Source: Caulochytrium protostelioides (Eukaryota; Chytridiomycota; Caulochytriomycetes; Caulochytriales; Caulochytriaceae). From it: DNA of 64,000 nucleotides. A model generated the notes under the pieces. That model saw nothing but the letters and a program-made list of their open reading frames with translations. It did not search any database and was not told the origin of the DNA. Where the stretch lies: positions 1 through 64,000 of the forward strand of contig ML014147.1 of NCBI GenBank assembly GCA_003615045.1, read 5' to 3'. A program made the position numbers and the translations under genes. Below, one piece after another: positions 11,301 to 21,032 of the stretch; the stretch's first letter is position 1; the number at the start of each line of letters is the position of its first letter.

Positions 11301-13593
11301 CGACGTGCGCCTTGCCGCGCCGCTTTCGGGCCAGAGCCCGGCCGCGCCACTGCTCACGCTGCTCCTCGCGCTCGGCGCCCTGGATGCCGGCGCGATGCCA
11401 GCCTGGCTCATGTCCGCCTCGCCCCTCGTCCAGCGCGAGTACCTGGCCGGCCGTCACGGCGCCGACGTGGCCCATCTTCAGATCCTCCCCAAAATCATGC
11501 CTTCCGCGACGTCCGCATCGTCTTCGACATCTTCGTCGTCCTCAGCAGAAGACGACGAGGCGATTCCTATGCACATCAGCAGCTTTGTGCCCTCGGAACC
11601 GTTCGCGGTCGACGCGGCCGAATCGGCCATCAAGGCCCAGACCACGGCGACGGCACTTGCGGCGCTCTACCAGGCTGCTGGCGTCAACTGCTCGCCGACG
11701 CACCTCGACCTCGGCGCCACACCGCCCGTCGGTGTCGCGACGAATGCAAGTGCGTCGGTCGCGGGTCCCGCGGTGCTCGTCCACGGCGAAGCCGACAATC
11801 TCATCGCCCTCTTTGACCACATTGGATACCGCTACAACGTCCGCCGTCTCGAGCAGACGGGTCTGGCGACCGAAGTGTTGCGCTGCGAACGTCACCTGCG
11901 CGCCGAGCACGCGGCCGCGCTGTCGACAGCGCGGCATCTCTTTGCCCGTGGCCGTACCGTCGCCCACGTGGCCCACGTGACGGGCTGTCATTCGGCTGAT
12001 CTGGCGGCGCTGCAGCAGGGCCAGTCGCCCGCACCGTTCCGCGTCACGCGTGATCAGCTGGTCGCGCTCTCGTCGTCCCTGGCCGTGGCGGGCGACGGCA
12101 CGGGCAAGGTGTTTGTGCCGGTCGCGCACATCGAGCGTGCCGAGCCGTGCGAGGTCGCTGACATCACGACCGAAAATGATCACCACAGCTTTATTGCGGG
12201 CGACGGGTTTTGCGTGCACAACAGCGCGATGGGCAAACAAGCGATGGGCATCTTCCTGACGAGCTTCCAACACCGCATGGACACGATGGCCAACATTCTG
12301 TTTTACCCGCAGAAACCGCTAGCGACGACGCGGTCCATGGAATTCTTGCGGTTCCGTGAGCTACCCGCCGGCCAGAACGCTATCGTCGCCATCGGGATCT
12401 ACTCAGGCTACAACCAGGAAGATTCACTGATCATGAACCAGAGTTCCATCGATCGCGGGCTCTTCCGTTCGATGTACTACCGCGTGTACATGGACCAAGA
12501 GAAGAAGGTCGGTCTCGACACGACCGAGGTCTTTGAGCGTCCTACGCGCGACACGACCCTGCGCATGAAGCACGGGACCTACGAGAAGCTCGACAACGAC
12601 GGCCTTGTGGCGCCTGGCGTCCGCATCACGGGCGAGGACGTCATTATCGGCAAAACGGTTCCGATCCCGGAGAATTCCGATGAGCTGGGCCAGCGTACGG
12701 AACAGCACACGAAGCGCGATGCCTCGACGCCCCTCAAGTCGACCGAAACGGGTATCGTCGACGACGTGATGGTGACGACGAACGAGGCCGGCTTCAAGTT
12801 CGTCAAGGTCCGCGTCCGCTCGGTGCGTATCCCCGAGATGGGCGACAAGTTTGCCTCGCGTCACGGTCAGAAGGGTACTGTGGGTATGACTTACCGCACC
12901 GAGGACATGCCCTTCACGGCCGAAGGCATTACGCCCGATTTGATCGTGAACCCGCACGCCATTCCGTCGCGTATGACGATCGGCCACTTGGTCGAATGCC
13001 TGCTCGGCAAGGTGTCGGCCTTTTCGGGCGACGAAGGCGACGCGACGCCGTTCACGGACCTGACTGTCGAGAACATCTCCCAGGCCCTCTTCCAGTATGG
13101 CTTCCAGCAGCGCGGCTTCGAAGTGCTGTACAACGGCCATACCGGTAAGAAGATGACGGCGCAGCTGTTCACGGGCCCCACCTACTACCAACGCCTGAAG
13201 CACATGGTGAACGACAAGATCCACTCGCGTGCGCGTGGCCCCGTCCAGATTTTGACGCGCCAGCCCGTGGAGGGTCGCTCGCGCGACGGTGGCCTGCGGT
13301 TCGGTGAGATGGAACGTGACTGTATGATCTCCCACGGTGTGGCGCAGTTCCTGCAGGAGCGTCTCTTCACGACCTCCGACGCGTACCGCGTGCATGTGTG
13401 CGACATGTGCGGCTTGATGGCCATCGCCAACCTGAAGCGCAACGATTTCGAGTGCCGCGTGTGCCGCAACAAGACACAGATCTCCCAGGTGCATTTGCCG
13501 TATGCGTGCAAGCTTCTTTTCCAAGAGCTCATGGCCATGAACTTGTCGCCACGTATCATGGTGGGTGAGATCCCGCTAGCTGAACAACGCTAG
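8356..13593 (+). CDS. RPB2: RNA polymerase II second-largest subunit Rpb2, with in-frame intein
   Basis: A 1745-codon ORF. The first ATG (8356) gives [10 protein letters not shown] then [14 protein letters not shown], the conserved Rpb2 N-terminus; a frame-open GTG 15 bases upstream was not used. Hallmarks in order are [122 protein letters not shown] and YNGHTGKKM. The C-terminal zinc site is CDMCG...CRVCRNKTQ. Removing the intein (10609..12222) leaves 1207 residues, matching yeast and human Rpb2 (about 1170-1225). It forms the protrusion, lobe, hybrid-binding and wall domains of Pol II in the nucleus. The intein splits the conserved sequence between ...PRNVYQ and SAMGKQAMG, so splicing is needed for a functional polymerase. 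No intron is seen. Confidence 0.99.
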   Translation: MDHYEDELDDITQEDCWQVIGAFFKEKGLVRQQLDSFDEFIHNTMQEIVDENSTLQLQTLAQFTGQDNDISKQYIIKFGQTFLSKPAMTEADGSIEYLHPHNARLRNLTYCAPLYVDMQWEVHQADMAHPQNQAATSNADIHWDLIDQSAEPEKVFIGRVPIMLRSKYCMLENADQDQLTSFKECPYDSGGYFVINGSEKVLIAQERMASNQVYVFAKAPPAPYTFSAEIRSQAEKGSNVASTLFIKMMHSRSGHRAFGGQIIHTSLPYIKADIPIIIVFRALGIVADRDILEHICYDFNDRDMLELLKPCIEEAFVIQDREVALDFIGKRGAPNGVSLDKRIKYAEDILQKEMLPHVGVKSHHQTRKAYFFGYMIHRLLLAALERRQLDDRDHFGKKRLDLAGPLMAGLFRLLFRKLTRDIGRYLQKCVDDNKEFNVNLAVKSSTITNGLRYSLATGNWGDQKKFMSARAGVSQVLNRYTYASTLSHLRRLNTPIGRDGKLAKPRQLHNTHWGYVCPAETPEGQAVGLVKNLSLMAVVTVGSNSIPIREFLDEWTMLNLEEVSPFDIAENTKVFVNGSWAGIHREPDKLVQTLRKLRRCGDLNPEVSVVRDVREGELRLYTDAGRICRPLFIVDEENQMLTLTKAHVDEITDIEFPWRYVLENGLCEYIDTEEEETVMISMSPDDLADSRAAKLGHQQEKERGIMDRLKSGGLYTGNWTHCEIHPSMILGVCASIIPFPDHNQSPRNVYQCLHPDTPILMANGARKAIRDVAVDDVVVTFDPVTLASAYSRVKHQFVRPTDKSIHTVVTASGRRITATCDHKFMTADGWTEVRHMTPAATRVAVSLAALPADPTAPAPMSNALSFQGAAVAVSRASVEARVAAPHLRALRDMGLLPLLHSAPLLPTLARLVGFIAAARGLTLGDDRTPTLALVFSNPVDADAFEADMNAVWAYAKRHGGAHAASAWPRPLVVTPHPETGTRDVRLAAPLSGQSPAAPLLTLLLALGALDAGAMPAWLMSASPLVQREYLAGRHGADVAHLQILPKIMPSATSASSSTSSSSSAEDDEAIPMHISSFVPSEPFAVDAAESAIKAQTTATALAALYQAAGVNCSPTHLDLGATPPVGVATNASASVAGPAVLVHGEADNLIALFDHIGYRYNVRRLEQTGLATEVLRCERHLRAEHAAALSTARHLFARGRTVAHVAHVTGCHSADLAALQQGQSPAPFRVTRDQLVALSSSLAVAGDGTGKVFVPVAHIERAEPCEVADITTENDHHSFIAGDGFCVHNSAMGKQAMGIFLTSFQHRMDTMANILFYPQKPLATTRSMEFLRFRELPAGQNAIVAIGIYSGYNQEDSLIMNQSSIDRGLFRSMYYRVYMDQEKKVGLDTTEVFERPTRDTTLRMKHGTYEKLDNDGLVAPGVRITGEDVIIGKTVPIPENSDELGQRTEQHTKRDASTPLKSTETGIVDDVMVTTNEAGFKFVKVRVRSVRIPEMGDKFASRHGQKGTVGMTYRTEDMPFTAEGITPDLIVNPHAIPSRMTIGHLVECLLGKVSAFSGDEGDATPFTDLTVENISQALFQYGFQQRGFEVLYNGHTGKKMTAQLFTGPTYYQRLKHMVNDKIHSRARGPVQILTRQPVEGRSRDGGLRFGEMERDCMISHGVAQFLQERLFTTSDAYRVHVCDMCGLMAIANLKRNDFECRVCRNKTQISQVHLPYACKLLFQELMAMNLSPRIMVGEIPLAEQR
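10609..12222 (+). mobile_element. Intein inserted in Rpb2 (class 1, 538 aa), homing-endonuclease core degenerate
   Basis: It starts with Cys1 ([10 protein letters not shown], block A) directly after the extein residues NVYQ. Block B is [14 protein letters not shown] with the TxxH motif. It ends with a block F-like stretch ([15 protein letters not shown]) and block G GDGFCVHN, with penultimate His, terminal Asn and Ser as the +1 extein residue. All residues needed for protein splicing are therefore present. The central region has two remnants of a LAGLIDADG endonuclease: [10 protein letters not shown] (about 11089-11118) and [10 protein letters not shown] (about 11440-11469). In both, the expected first acidic residue is replaced (Ala and Gly). 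A Ser-rich linker of low complexity lies at about 11500-11550. It is read as an intact splicing domain with a probably inactive endonuclease. Inteins in RPB2 are known from chytrids and some algae (general knowledge). Confidence 0.95.
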
Positions 13594-14382
13594 TTTATTT
13601 CTTTTCATTCGCTCCCTCTCTTTCTCGTTTTTCATCGCATCCCCACATCCTTCGTGTCATGCTTGCTTTTCTCCCTTCTCATCTGGACTGAAAAAAAAAA
13701 TAACGGCCGCGTAACGACGTTCCCTCTATCATCGATATAACGCGGTAACGGCGATTGAAACCACAGGCACCCAACCACGTATCATGGAGGGAAAGAGCGA
13801 ACATGATCAACTAAAAAATGATGACCATCAGTATGAGTCTATGGGTCTGACCGAATGGTTTCACCCGATTGCCGACAGGAGGGTAGGGCCCGTGGGTAGG
13901 GCCCGTCAACAAGCCCCGCTGCGCGGCACAGACTCCGTCACGGATCAGTACCACGCTCGCTTCCAGGACAGCAGCCGCAACCGTTGTGGCAACCGTCGCA
14001 AACATGCACGCACATGTCCGCCGCAGCAGCAGCACCAATGAATTACGAATGTATTTGGTATGGGATACGGTGAATGAGGGCACGTGCGTCAGAGAGAACA
14101 ATGCCGCCGCGGAAAGGTTGCGCACCGAGAGCGCCGGAGGCGCACAGGTGGCGGAGGGGGGAAGCGCCGCCGCTTTTCCAAGACGACCGCGCAATCGCAC
14201 GGCATCGCCCCTCCGGAGCGCAGCAGGCCGACCAAGCCGATCCGGGAAACGCGTCCCCCCGAACGGCACGAGGCATCGCTCCCGCCGCGGCCGCGGCAAT
14301 TTTTATACTCAGGCGGGTCCGTCCCGTTTCATTCAGCCATCGCCCGGGTCAGGCAACACGGTCGTTAAAAAAGAAACCACGC
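13594..14382. other. Convergent intergenic region RPB2 / RPS6
   Basis: Contains the pyrimidine-rich 3' UTR of RPB2 and an A-run (13691-13699), followed by the 3' flank of RPS6. No conserved coding sequence is visible. A short motif GGTAGGGCCCGT is repeated in tandem at about 13883-13907. Confidence 0.5.
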
Positions 14383-16258
14383 TTAGGCCTTGGTGGCGGC
14401 GCGCTTCTTGGCGAGCTGGACACGGGCGGCCTTCTTCTCCTTGAGGCGCTGGTCAACGAGGGTGCGGTAGGCCTTGGCCTTGACCTTGGAGAGGGTGCGG
14501 CGGGCGGTCTTCTCGGCAAGACGGGCGCGCTTGCGGGCCAGGCGCTTGGGGGTGATGAGGCGCTGGACCTTGGGCTTCTTGACGACAACGGAGCCGTTCT
14601 TCTTGGTAACCTTGCGGCCGATAACGTAGTCGCGGACATCGTCAGCCTTGGTCAGGTTGAAGAGGGCGCGGATCTTGGAGGCGCGCTTCGGCGGGAGGGC
14701 CTTGGGGACGGTAACGTCGGTGAGGCCAGCGATCGGGGCCGGGCCGGCGCGGACAACCGAGAGCGAGAGCGCGGACATGTCGGCGGTAACGATGCAGCCG
14801 CGGACGGACTTGCGCTTGCGCTCACCATCGCGGCGCGGGCGGTAGCACGAGGAGCCCTCCGACAGGAGCAGACGGACACGGTGGTTGTAGAGGACACCCT
14901 GCTTCATGGGGAAACCCTGCTTGTCGTTACCACCGGTGATCTTCAGCACGTAGCCGGCGAACTCATCACCCAGGGCATCGGCCTTGACCTCCGCAGCCAT
15001 GCGCTGGTCGTAGAAGATGCGGAGGCGGCGCTCATCCTCAATCTCGAAGGACTTGTTGGCGCCAGTGGACGGGCAGGAGATGTTCAGCTAGAGAATGCGG
15101 AAACAAAAAAAAAGAACAAAGAAAAGGTCAGTCATACGTCTCATCGCAAAACATGCATTGACACGCGCCGGGACTGTCTTGGCATGGAGGCGCCGCTGAA
15201 TGCATCGGAGCCCAGCGGCAGGCTGTCATGCGCTGGGGGGTCACGTTGCGAGAGAACCGTCAGGACAGGATGCCAAGAGCGCGAGAACCGATAAAGCCAA
15301 TATGACAACATCGGCATAGACCATGTGCCGTCATCATGATCATGCATCGGGCATGACAAGAGCGCGAACCGCAGGACCATCGCTGGACCGCCACCACTCC
15401 GAACTACGGGACAGCCAATGCGTACCAGCAGCGGTCGTCGGCCATGCACATCGGCCCACCGAATGCCGGCGGCGCAGAGCAGCCGAAGGTCGATCCGAAG
15501 GTCGATCTCGGGTGACGCGCTGGCGCCGAGCAGCGGACAGGCTGTAGCGACTGCCCGCCGTCTATAGTGGAGCCGCGGGCGACGGATCCGGTCCGGTCCG
15601 GGCGAATGCGCGCACAGCGCTCGGACGTTCCGTCCGCACGCGGCGGACCAGGCGACATGGCTCTATCGTGGATGCCCAAGCGTCCTCAGTCCGAGGCAGG
15701 GCACGTCGGCGCGAGGATGCGAGAGACCCCGCGAAACACACGCAGACGGGATCCCCGGGGGCCCCACGGCGCGGCAACACCGCATGGACGGCCCGCGGTC
15801 CGCTGAATCCGGCAGCGGTCTCGGAGACCCCGTCGTCTTCAGCGAGCGTCATGATCGCGGCGCGGATCAGCTCAGCACGACGACCACGACTCGCATCACG
15901 CGCGAGTGGTCGGATGTGACGTCGCCGTAACAGACTGGGCGCGCCGGCGGATGGCGGATGGCGGCGGGCCCTGGTGTGAACGTGTGCGGCTCATCGCGCA
16001 TCACCGACAGAAGTTCGGTGACGCGTGTCGCGTGGACGGTCGTTCTTCTGAATTTCGCGTTGGGCTCGCGGACCAAGGCAGCGATGCGCACGGGGCTCTG
16101 TATGCGGTCCTGGCCACGGGGAGCAGCGACGGGCAGCCGGCCTACAGAAGGCCTCGGTTCAGGGAGGGCGCCTGACGGCAGCGGTCATGGCGGCCGTCTC
16201 GGTTTCAGCGGTCGATGGCCGGGCTGCGCGGCGACGTGCAGAAGCAGCATACCTTCAT
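14383..16258 (-). CDS. RPS6: 40S ribosomal protein S6 (eS6), two exons
   Basis: Exon 2 (15087..14383) encodes [57 protein letters not shown] and [18 protein letters not shown], all eS6 signatures. It lacks only the first two codons. These are found 1.2 kb upstream as ATGAAG followed directly by GTATGC (16258..16253); the exon-2 acceptor is CTCTAG. Joined, the protein is 236 aa, the size of yeast Rps6. The intron position after codon 2 is the one known in yeast RPS6 genes, which supports the model. eS6 sits in the small subunit and is normally a TOR/S6K phosphoprotein. Here the C-terminus reads KKRAATKA, so the usual serine pair of the RRxSS-type site is absent. The gene is oriented towards RPB2. 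Confidence 0.96.
15088..16252 (-). other. Long intron 1 of RPS6 (1165 bp)
   Basis: It is bounded by donor GTATGC after ATGAAG and by acceptor CTCTAG before CTGAAC. At 1165 bp it is far longer than the other introns found here (93-219 bp by junction reading; 144 bp in the NAT9 gene). The first introns of ribosomal protein genes often carry regulatory elements or snoRNAs. I found one C/D-like pair but no convincing terminal stem. Confidence 0.8.
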
Positions 16259-16493
16259 GATGGCGGATGCTAAAAACGAGGTGACTCGAGGGGAGAAGTG
16301 AAGAGGGGCGGGGGCGTCGTTTGGCTCACAGGACTTCCAGACGCTCTCTGGACACCTGCCTCACACGTTCTCCCACAAGCCTCCGCCCATCGCCTCCTGG
16401 ACACTTTCGCTAATGCAGGCTGCTTTGAGTATACTTGACTTGACCGTCGCGAGCACGAGGAACCCGTGCGAGCCGATGGGCGGCCGCCGGGGG

Positions 16494-16529
16494 AGGATGG
16501 ATGGATGGATGGGTGGATGGATGGATGGG
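16494..16529. repeat. (GGAT)n microsatellite
   Basis: About 36 bases of GGAT units with one interruption (GGGTGGAT). Confidence 0.85.
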
Positions 16530-16650
16530 GTCCGGCCCGCCGTTGCCGGTCGAGACGGGGGGGAGGAGGAGCCCGCTCGCTGAGGGACCGGCCGCCACCG
16601 CCGCCCCCAAGCGCCGCCCGAGGCGCGAGGCGCGAGGCGCTTCGTCGCCC

Positions 16651-16683
16651 GCCGATGCCGATGCCGATGCCGATGCCGATGGC
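16651..16683. repeat. (GCCGAT)n hexanucleotide microsatellite
   Basis: Five consecutive GCCGAT units followed by variant units. Confidence 0.85.
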
Positions 16684-17560
16684 GATGCCATCCACGGCGC
16701 CCTGGCTCGCGCACACCGCCGCGGCTGCGCCGCCGGAGGGAGCGATGGACGAAAGCTGACCCAGCTGATGCTCGCGCCGCGCCATGCCACGTACGGGTCC
16801 TGGCAGACAACGATTCTCATTTAGCGATGATGGAAGACGCTCGGACGGCTGACAAAAGGAAGAGGTTCTTTGTCGAGTCGAGCTTCTGGAAATAAAGCCA
16901 GGCTACACCGATCAGCGACATTCATTCGTTGAAATCGATATGGAGATGGACGATGACATCGCTATTGTACACGTAACTCACAAAATGCTCGGTTGATGGT
17001 GGACGAGGGACCTATCCGCGAGGAGATCCTGTTTTCTGTTAATTTCATCTCAAGTAGATCCTGTCTACTTTGGTCATGACCTTTTCATTTGATGGATATC
17101 GTTGCATCTATGATTACGACAAGCATCGTTCGAAAAGAATTGGCAGCCGGACCGGGCATTTTAGCGACAGGACATGTGGTGTCACAGATGTTCCCGGTGT
17201 GTTTCCTTCGTGTTTCATTGCGTCAGTGTTTGCGGGCCACGATCTGACTTTTGGGCTGTTTCTCCGCGCGGCCCTCAACATGGCCTGGCATGGTTGGACC
17301 CCCGCGCGCGCTGCCCACCCGCCACATGCCAGTCCGTGACTGCCGGGGCGGCACAAGCATCCCGCCGCCCTGAAAAACGCCGGCCGCTCCCGCCTCCCGC
17401 TACGTGCTGATACCCTCTCGCAGGCGGACTACACGGCCTCCGCACGTGGCCGAAGCACGTGGTCCTCCCCCGCCGAAGGCTGCCTGCAACCCCCTTTCAC
17501 ACGCCTTCACCTGGCCGTCCACCACCGTCCTCGGTCTGCTCCTGTATTCCCCTCGCGACG

Positions 17561-19606
17561 ATGCTGCCGACCCCGTCTGCTGCGGCGTCCCTCGCGTCGT
17601 CGTCGTCGCCACCGCCGCATACCACGGCCGCGGCAGCAGCACCCGCCGCTGCTGCGGCGGTGCGCCATGGCGGGGACATGAGCACGGTGCACCGCATTCC
17701 GCGCCGAACGTTCGCAGTGATCGAGTTTCCGGGGTACCTGGGCGAGGCGCAGCCGACGGCGCTGCCGGCGTCGGTGCTGGCGGGCTTCGGCGGGATGGCG
17801 CCCATCGAGGCGGTGTTCGCGGGGACGGCGCCGACGCTGGCGTTCCGGTACCGTCCCGAGGACCGCTTCGCGCACCCGGTCGAGGGCGATCCGGTACGGA
17901 CGAACAACGTGCTCGTCAAGGTCGTGACGCGCCGGCGGAAGCGCGATGGCAAGATCGTCCGTCGCACGGTCGAGGTGCTCGGCGGCGTGACGCGCGTCTG
18001 TCGCTTCCGCCGGCTCGGCGACTACCAGCACCAGGTCTCGCCGCACTTCCCGATGCACGAGATCATCCACGCGATGCGCCACGGCGACCAGGACGCCGTC
18101 GAGCGGTTCACGCTGCTGAAGGATTATGAGCGCCGCCACGCGGGCCAGGCGGCCGACGTGCTCGCGCAGTATGCGGACGAGTCGCACGACCCGTCCTCGC
18201 GCGATGTCACCTTCCTCGGCCAGTATGACCGCTACGACGTCGGCATCCCCTTCACGCCGTCCTTCTCGAGCCTGCCCGTGCCTTCGCAGTATAGCTACAA
18301 CCTGGGCTTCTCGAGCGTCAAGGTCGCCGTCCCCAAGGAGGGTCAGGACCAGCCCGAGCTGCAGCTCATTACGCGCTACATCACCTCCAAGCCGCCGTTT
18401 ATCGGCATCGATTTCCGCGCGCTGGACGCTGCGGACAGCGTCCCGCAGGGCCCCAACGAGGCCATTCTGTCCCGGCTCGACGAGGTCACGCCGTCCGTGC
18501 AAACCTTCTTGCAACAGGCCTTCGCGGCGCAGGCCATCTTGCTGCGCAACACGACCAAGCGGCAGCTGCCGCAGGATACGTGGACCACGCTGACGATCGG
18601 CCTCGCGAGCGTGGCGTACCTGTGCACGCAGGGCCCGTGGCGCGACTGTTGGATCCGGTATGGCTACGACCCGCGCACCGACGACGCGTCGCGCCAGTAC
18701 CAGACCACCGATATTCGTAACGCCATCATCGGGCCGCGGCTGCATGCGATGCGCGACGAAGCCCATCTCCTTATCATCCGCCGGATCCGCGCCGCCAAAG
18801 AGCGCTATGCCCACGACCCCGCCGCGCTCGCCGCGCAGATCAGGGCCGCAAGCACGCACCGCGCGGTCGATATGCCGCTTTCCGACAACCGCCAGCCGCC
18901 GACCAACGACGAGTTCTGGACCTACCTCTCGCTCGACCCGTGGGACGGCGTCCACTGGAACCCGGCGAGCCGGTACTTGCGGCACCACCTGGTCGACCCG
19001 GAGCTCCAGTCGCATCTTGCCGAGGGCGAGGCCGAGTTCGCGGCCGCGAAGGCGAGCGGTACCCTCGTTTGCCATCCCGAGCACGGCTGGTATCCCGGCG
19101 ACCATCTGGACGTCCTCCAGAAGATGATGAAGCGCCGCGTCGTCGAGTTCCTCGCCGAGATGTCGCCCGCCGCCGCATCGCAGAGCGACGCCCAGGACCT
19201 CGCGATGCTCCCGCACCACCGGCGCCCGCTCATGTCCCGCACCACGAGCATGTCCCGCAAATTGCCCGATCTACTGCGTGACGAGCAGGCGTACCGCTCG
19301 GACAACTATACCTTCCGTCTCGAGCGGCTGATGCAGCGTCTGGACGACGCCGACGACGAGCACGTCGACGACGGCGAGGCGGGCGTTGAGGGCGAGGGCG
19401 ACGCGGACGACGACGATGGGCTCGCGGAAGGCAGCGCCGCGCGCGGGAGCGGGGCGCAGGACGCTTCCGATTTGGACCCGCTGTACGGCGACGAGTATAC
19501 ACGCCTCACGTCGGGCGCGCGCCGGCCGCTCGCGGCCCTGGTCGATGATGACGAGGAGGAAGAGGAGGAAGAGGAGGACAACATCGACCATGCTGCATAT
19601 GCCTAA
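17561..19606 (+). CDS. TFC1: Transcription factor IIIC subunit 5 (Tfc1 / GTF3C5 type)
   Basis: 681 aa from the ATG at 17561; an in-frame ATG at 17681 (MSTVHRIPRRTFAVIEFPGY) is an alternative start closer to the conserved region. Family features are VIEFPGYL near the N-terminus, FRYRPEDRFAHPV, LVKVVTRRRKRDGK with a basic patch (Tau95 dimerisation region), PPFIGIDFRALD, and the central QDTWTTLTIGLASVAYLCTQ-GPWRDCWIRYGYDPR block. This block includes DNA-binding signatures of Tfc1/TFIIIC63. The C-terminus is strongly acidic (DDDEEEEEEEEDN), also typical. TFIIIC binds the A box of tRNA genes and recruits TFIIIB for RNA polymerase III. No intron is needed. It converges with the calcipressin gene, 280 bp away. 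Confidence 0.93.
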   Translation: MLPTPSAAASLASSSSPPPHTTAAAAAPAAAAAVRHGGDMSTVHRIPRRTFAVIEFPGYLGEAQPTALPASVLAGFGGMAPIEAVFAGTAPTLAFRYRPEDRFAHPVEGDPVRTNNVLVKVVTRRRKRDGKIVRRTVEVLGGVTRVCRFRRLGDYQHQVSPHFPMHEIIHAMRHGDQDAVERFTLLKDYERRHAGQAADVLAQYADESHDPSSRDVTFLGQYDRYDVGIPFTPSFSSLPVPSQYSYNLGFSSVKVAVPKEGQDQPELQLITRYITSKPPFIGIDFRALDAADSVPQGPNEAILSRLDEVTPSVQTFLQQAFAAQAILLRNTTKRQLPQDTWTTLTIGLASVAYLCTQGPWRDCWIRYGYDPRTDDASRQYQTTDIRNAIIGPRLHAMRDEAHLLIIRRIRAAKERYAHDPAALAAQIRAASTHRAVDMPLSDNRQPPTNDEFWTYLSLDPWDGVHWNPASRYLRHHLVDPELQSHLAEGEAEFAAAKASGTLVCHPEHGWYPGDHLDVLQKMMKRRVVEFLAEMSPAAASQSDAQDLAMLPHHRRPLMSRTTSMSRKLPDLLRDEQAYRSDNYTFRLERLMQRLDDADDEHVDDGEAGVEGEGDADDDDGLAEGSAARGSGAQDASDLDPLYGDEYTRLTSGARRPLAALVDDDEEEEEEEEDNIDHAAYA

Positions 19607-19886
19607 TTGAACAACCCATCGTTGACAGACATCTTCGAGTGAAAAGAAAAACAAAAGGATGCTGGAACTACAAAAGACGAGAAAATGAATCGGAGAGAGG
19701 TGATGATGAGGAAAAAAAAGCCAAGGCGGCATTGAGGCGACAGCACGGCCACCGGTTCCACGCTCACGGCACGTACGCGTACGATACGCATCGGGCCTAG
19801 GCATCAGGCGGGGCACGGGGAGGACGATGACCACCAAGAGCAGCGAGCGCCGCTCGTCAACACGGGACGGCGAAGCAGCGGGCCGA

Positions 19887-21032
19887 CTAGCGTGGAGGCA
19901 GCGCGGTCCGCGGCAGCCGCCGCTGCGCATGGACGGCCGTGCCCTCGACCTCGGCGGCGATGCGGTCGGCGTCTGCGGGCGCCGGCGACGTGGTCTGGTG
20001 CTCCTCGATCACGATCGCGGGCAAGAACCCGCCCGGCGCCTCCGGGAACGGCGTGCCCTTCGCGGACAGTGGGGAGGTCCATCCCGGCACCACGGGCGGC
20101 GTGAGCGTGGCGGCGGTGGCGGATGACGCGGCGGCGGGCGGGTGGAACACGAGGATATGACGGCGGCCGTCGTTCTGCTCGCTCATAGCGGGTTTGAGGC
20201 TGTATGCAGCCTCGCGGGCGGCGGCGAGGGGCCGGTGCCGGTGTGGCCGGTGTGGCCGCGGCGCGGCGCTGCGGTCGGTGGTGGCCGGCTCAGAGCCGCT
20301 GGGATCGCCGGACGGCGCAGCTTCTGTCTCCGACGCAGACGACAACGACGTTGATGGAGATCGTTCGCGCAAGCCTGATAGCGGGTCGTCGTCGCCACGG
20401 TGCATGTGGCGGCTGTCGTGGGCAGCGCCATCGTCACGCGCGCCGTCGTCACGCGCGTCGTCGCTGACGGAGGCGCCGCCGTCGAGATCAAAGTCATCTG
20501 GATCCAGATCGGACTCGTAGTAGATGGCGCTGTGGCCGCCGACATAGGGCCCCTCCTCGCGGCCCTGGACCCATCCCTCGACGGGGCTGCCGGGCGGCGA
20601 GAGCAGGAAGTTGCGTTCGAGCTGCGGCAGCTGCAGCAGGCGCGACGTCGTGTCGTCGAGGTCCGTGTGCTCGCCGTAGTAAATCCGGAACACGGCCGTC
20701 GCGAGGCTCGGGTCGGGCGCTGCCTGGGTCGCGGCCGCGGCGGCCACCGCGGGTCCGGCCGTCTCAGGCAGCGCGACGCGGCGCGCGGCGGCAATGTCAT
20801 CCGTTACGGCGATCGGCATGCCGTCGAGCTGGGCGCGGGCGTCGACGGCGTCCGGCGTGCTGCGGTACACAATGAGGATACGCGCCATGCTCTGCAGCAG
20901 CGTCGCGCGGGCGATGGCACCGAACGGCGTGAGGCGGGCAAAGACGGCTGCCGCATGGTCCTTGAACGCTGCGGGGGGCAGATCCGCGAGTATAAGCGTG
21001 TTCGTTGCGACGGGTACATTGCGGACCGCCAT
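19887..21032 (-). CDS. RCN1: Calcipressin (regulator of calcineurin, RCAN/Rcn1 family)
   Basis: 381 aa from the ATG at 21032; a GTG just upstream is in frame but not needed. The N-terminus is an RRM-like fold (NTLILADLPPAAF ... ARILIVYRS). The region VFRIYYGEHTDLDD leads to the signature LERNFLLSPPGSPVEGW, which corresponds to the FLISPPxSPP motif of calcipressins whose serines are phosphorylated in other species. Near residue 336 PAIVIE fits a PxIxIT-like calcineurin docking site. The protein is longer than human RCAN1 (about 200-250 aa) because of an Asp/Ser-rich insertion (about residues 175-260). It is expected to inhibit or modulate calcineurin in the cytosol. Family assignment is strong; effects on activity are inferred from homologues. 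Confidence 0.93.
   Translation of the reverse strand: MAVRNVPVATNTLILADLPPAAFKDHAAAVFARLTPFGAIARATLLQSMARILIVYRSTPDAVDARAQLDGMPIAVTDDIAAARRVALPETAGPAVAAAAATQAAPDPSLATAVFRIYYGEHTDLDDTTSRLLQLPQLERNFLLSPPGSPVEGWVQGREEGPYVGGHSAIYYESDLDPDDFDLDGGASVSDDARDDGARDDGAAHDSRHMHRGDDDPLSGLRERSPSTSLSSASETEAAPSGDPSGSEPATTDRSAAPRPHRPHRHRPLAAAREAAYSLKPAMSEQNDGRRHILVFHPPAAASSATAATLTPPVVPGWTSPLSAKGTPFPEAPGGFLPAIVIEEHQTTSPAPADADRIAAEVEGTAVHAQRRLPRTALPPR

Larger units (their letters stand above)
16259..17560. other. Divergent promoter region RPS6 / TFC1 with two microsatellites
   Basis: Between the RPS6 start (-) and the TFC1 start (+). It holds a GGAT tetranucleotide tract (about 16494-16529) and a CCGATG hexanucleotide tract (about 16651-16683), plus an A+T-rich central segment (16820-17200). 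These repeats create Trp/Met/Asp- or His/Arg-rich false frames. No gene is supported. Confidence 0.5.

Noticed and set aside
8440-11475. 1011-codon minus-strand frame
   Set aside because: Antisense of RPB2; the sense protein has unmistakable Rpb2 motifs.
14074-15294. 406-codon plus-strand frame
   Set aside because: Antisense of RPS6 exon 2 and its intron.
15254-15340. C/D-box snoRNA candidate in RPS6 intron (ATGATGA ... CTGA on the minus strand)
   Set aside because: The boxes are spaced plausibly, but no terminal stem forms and the guide has no match I can name.
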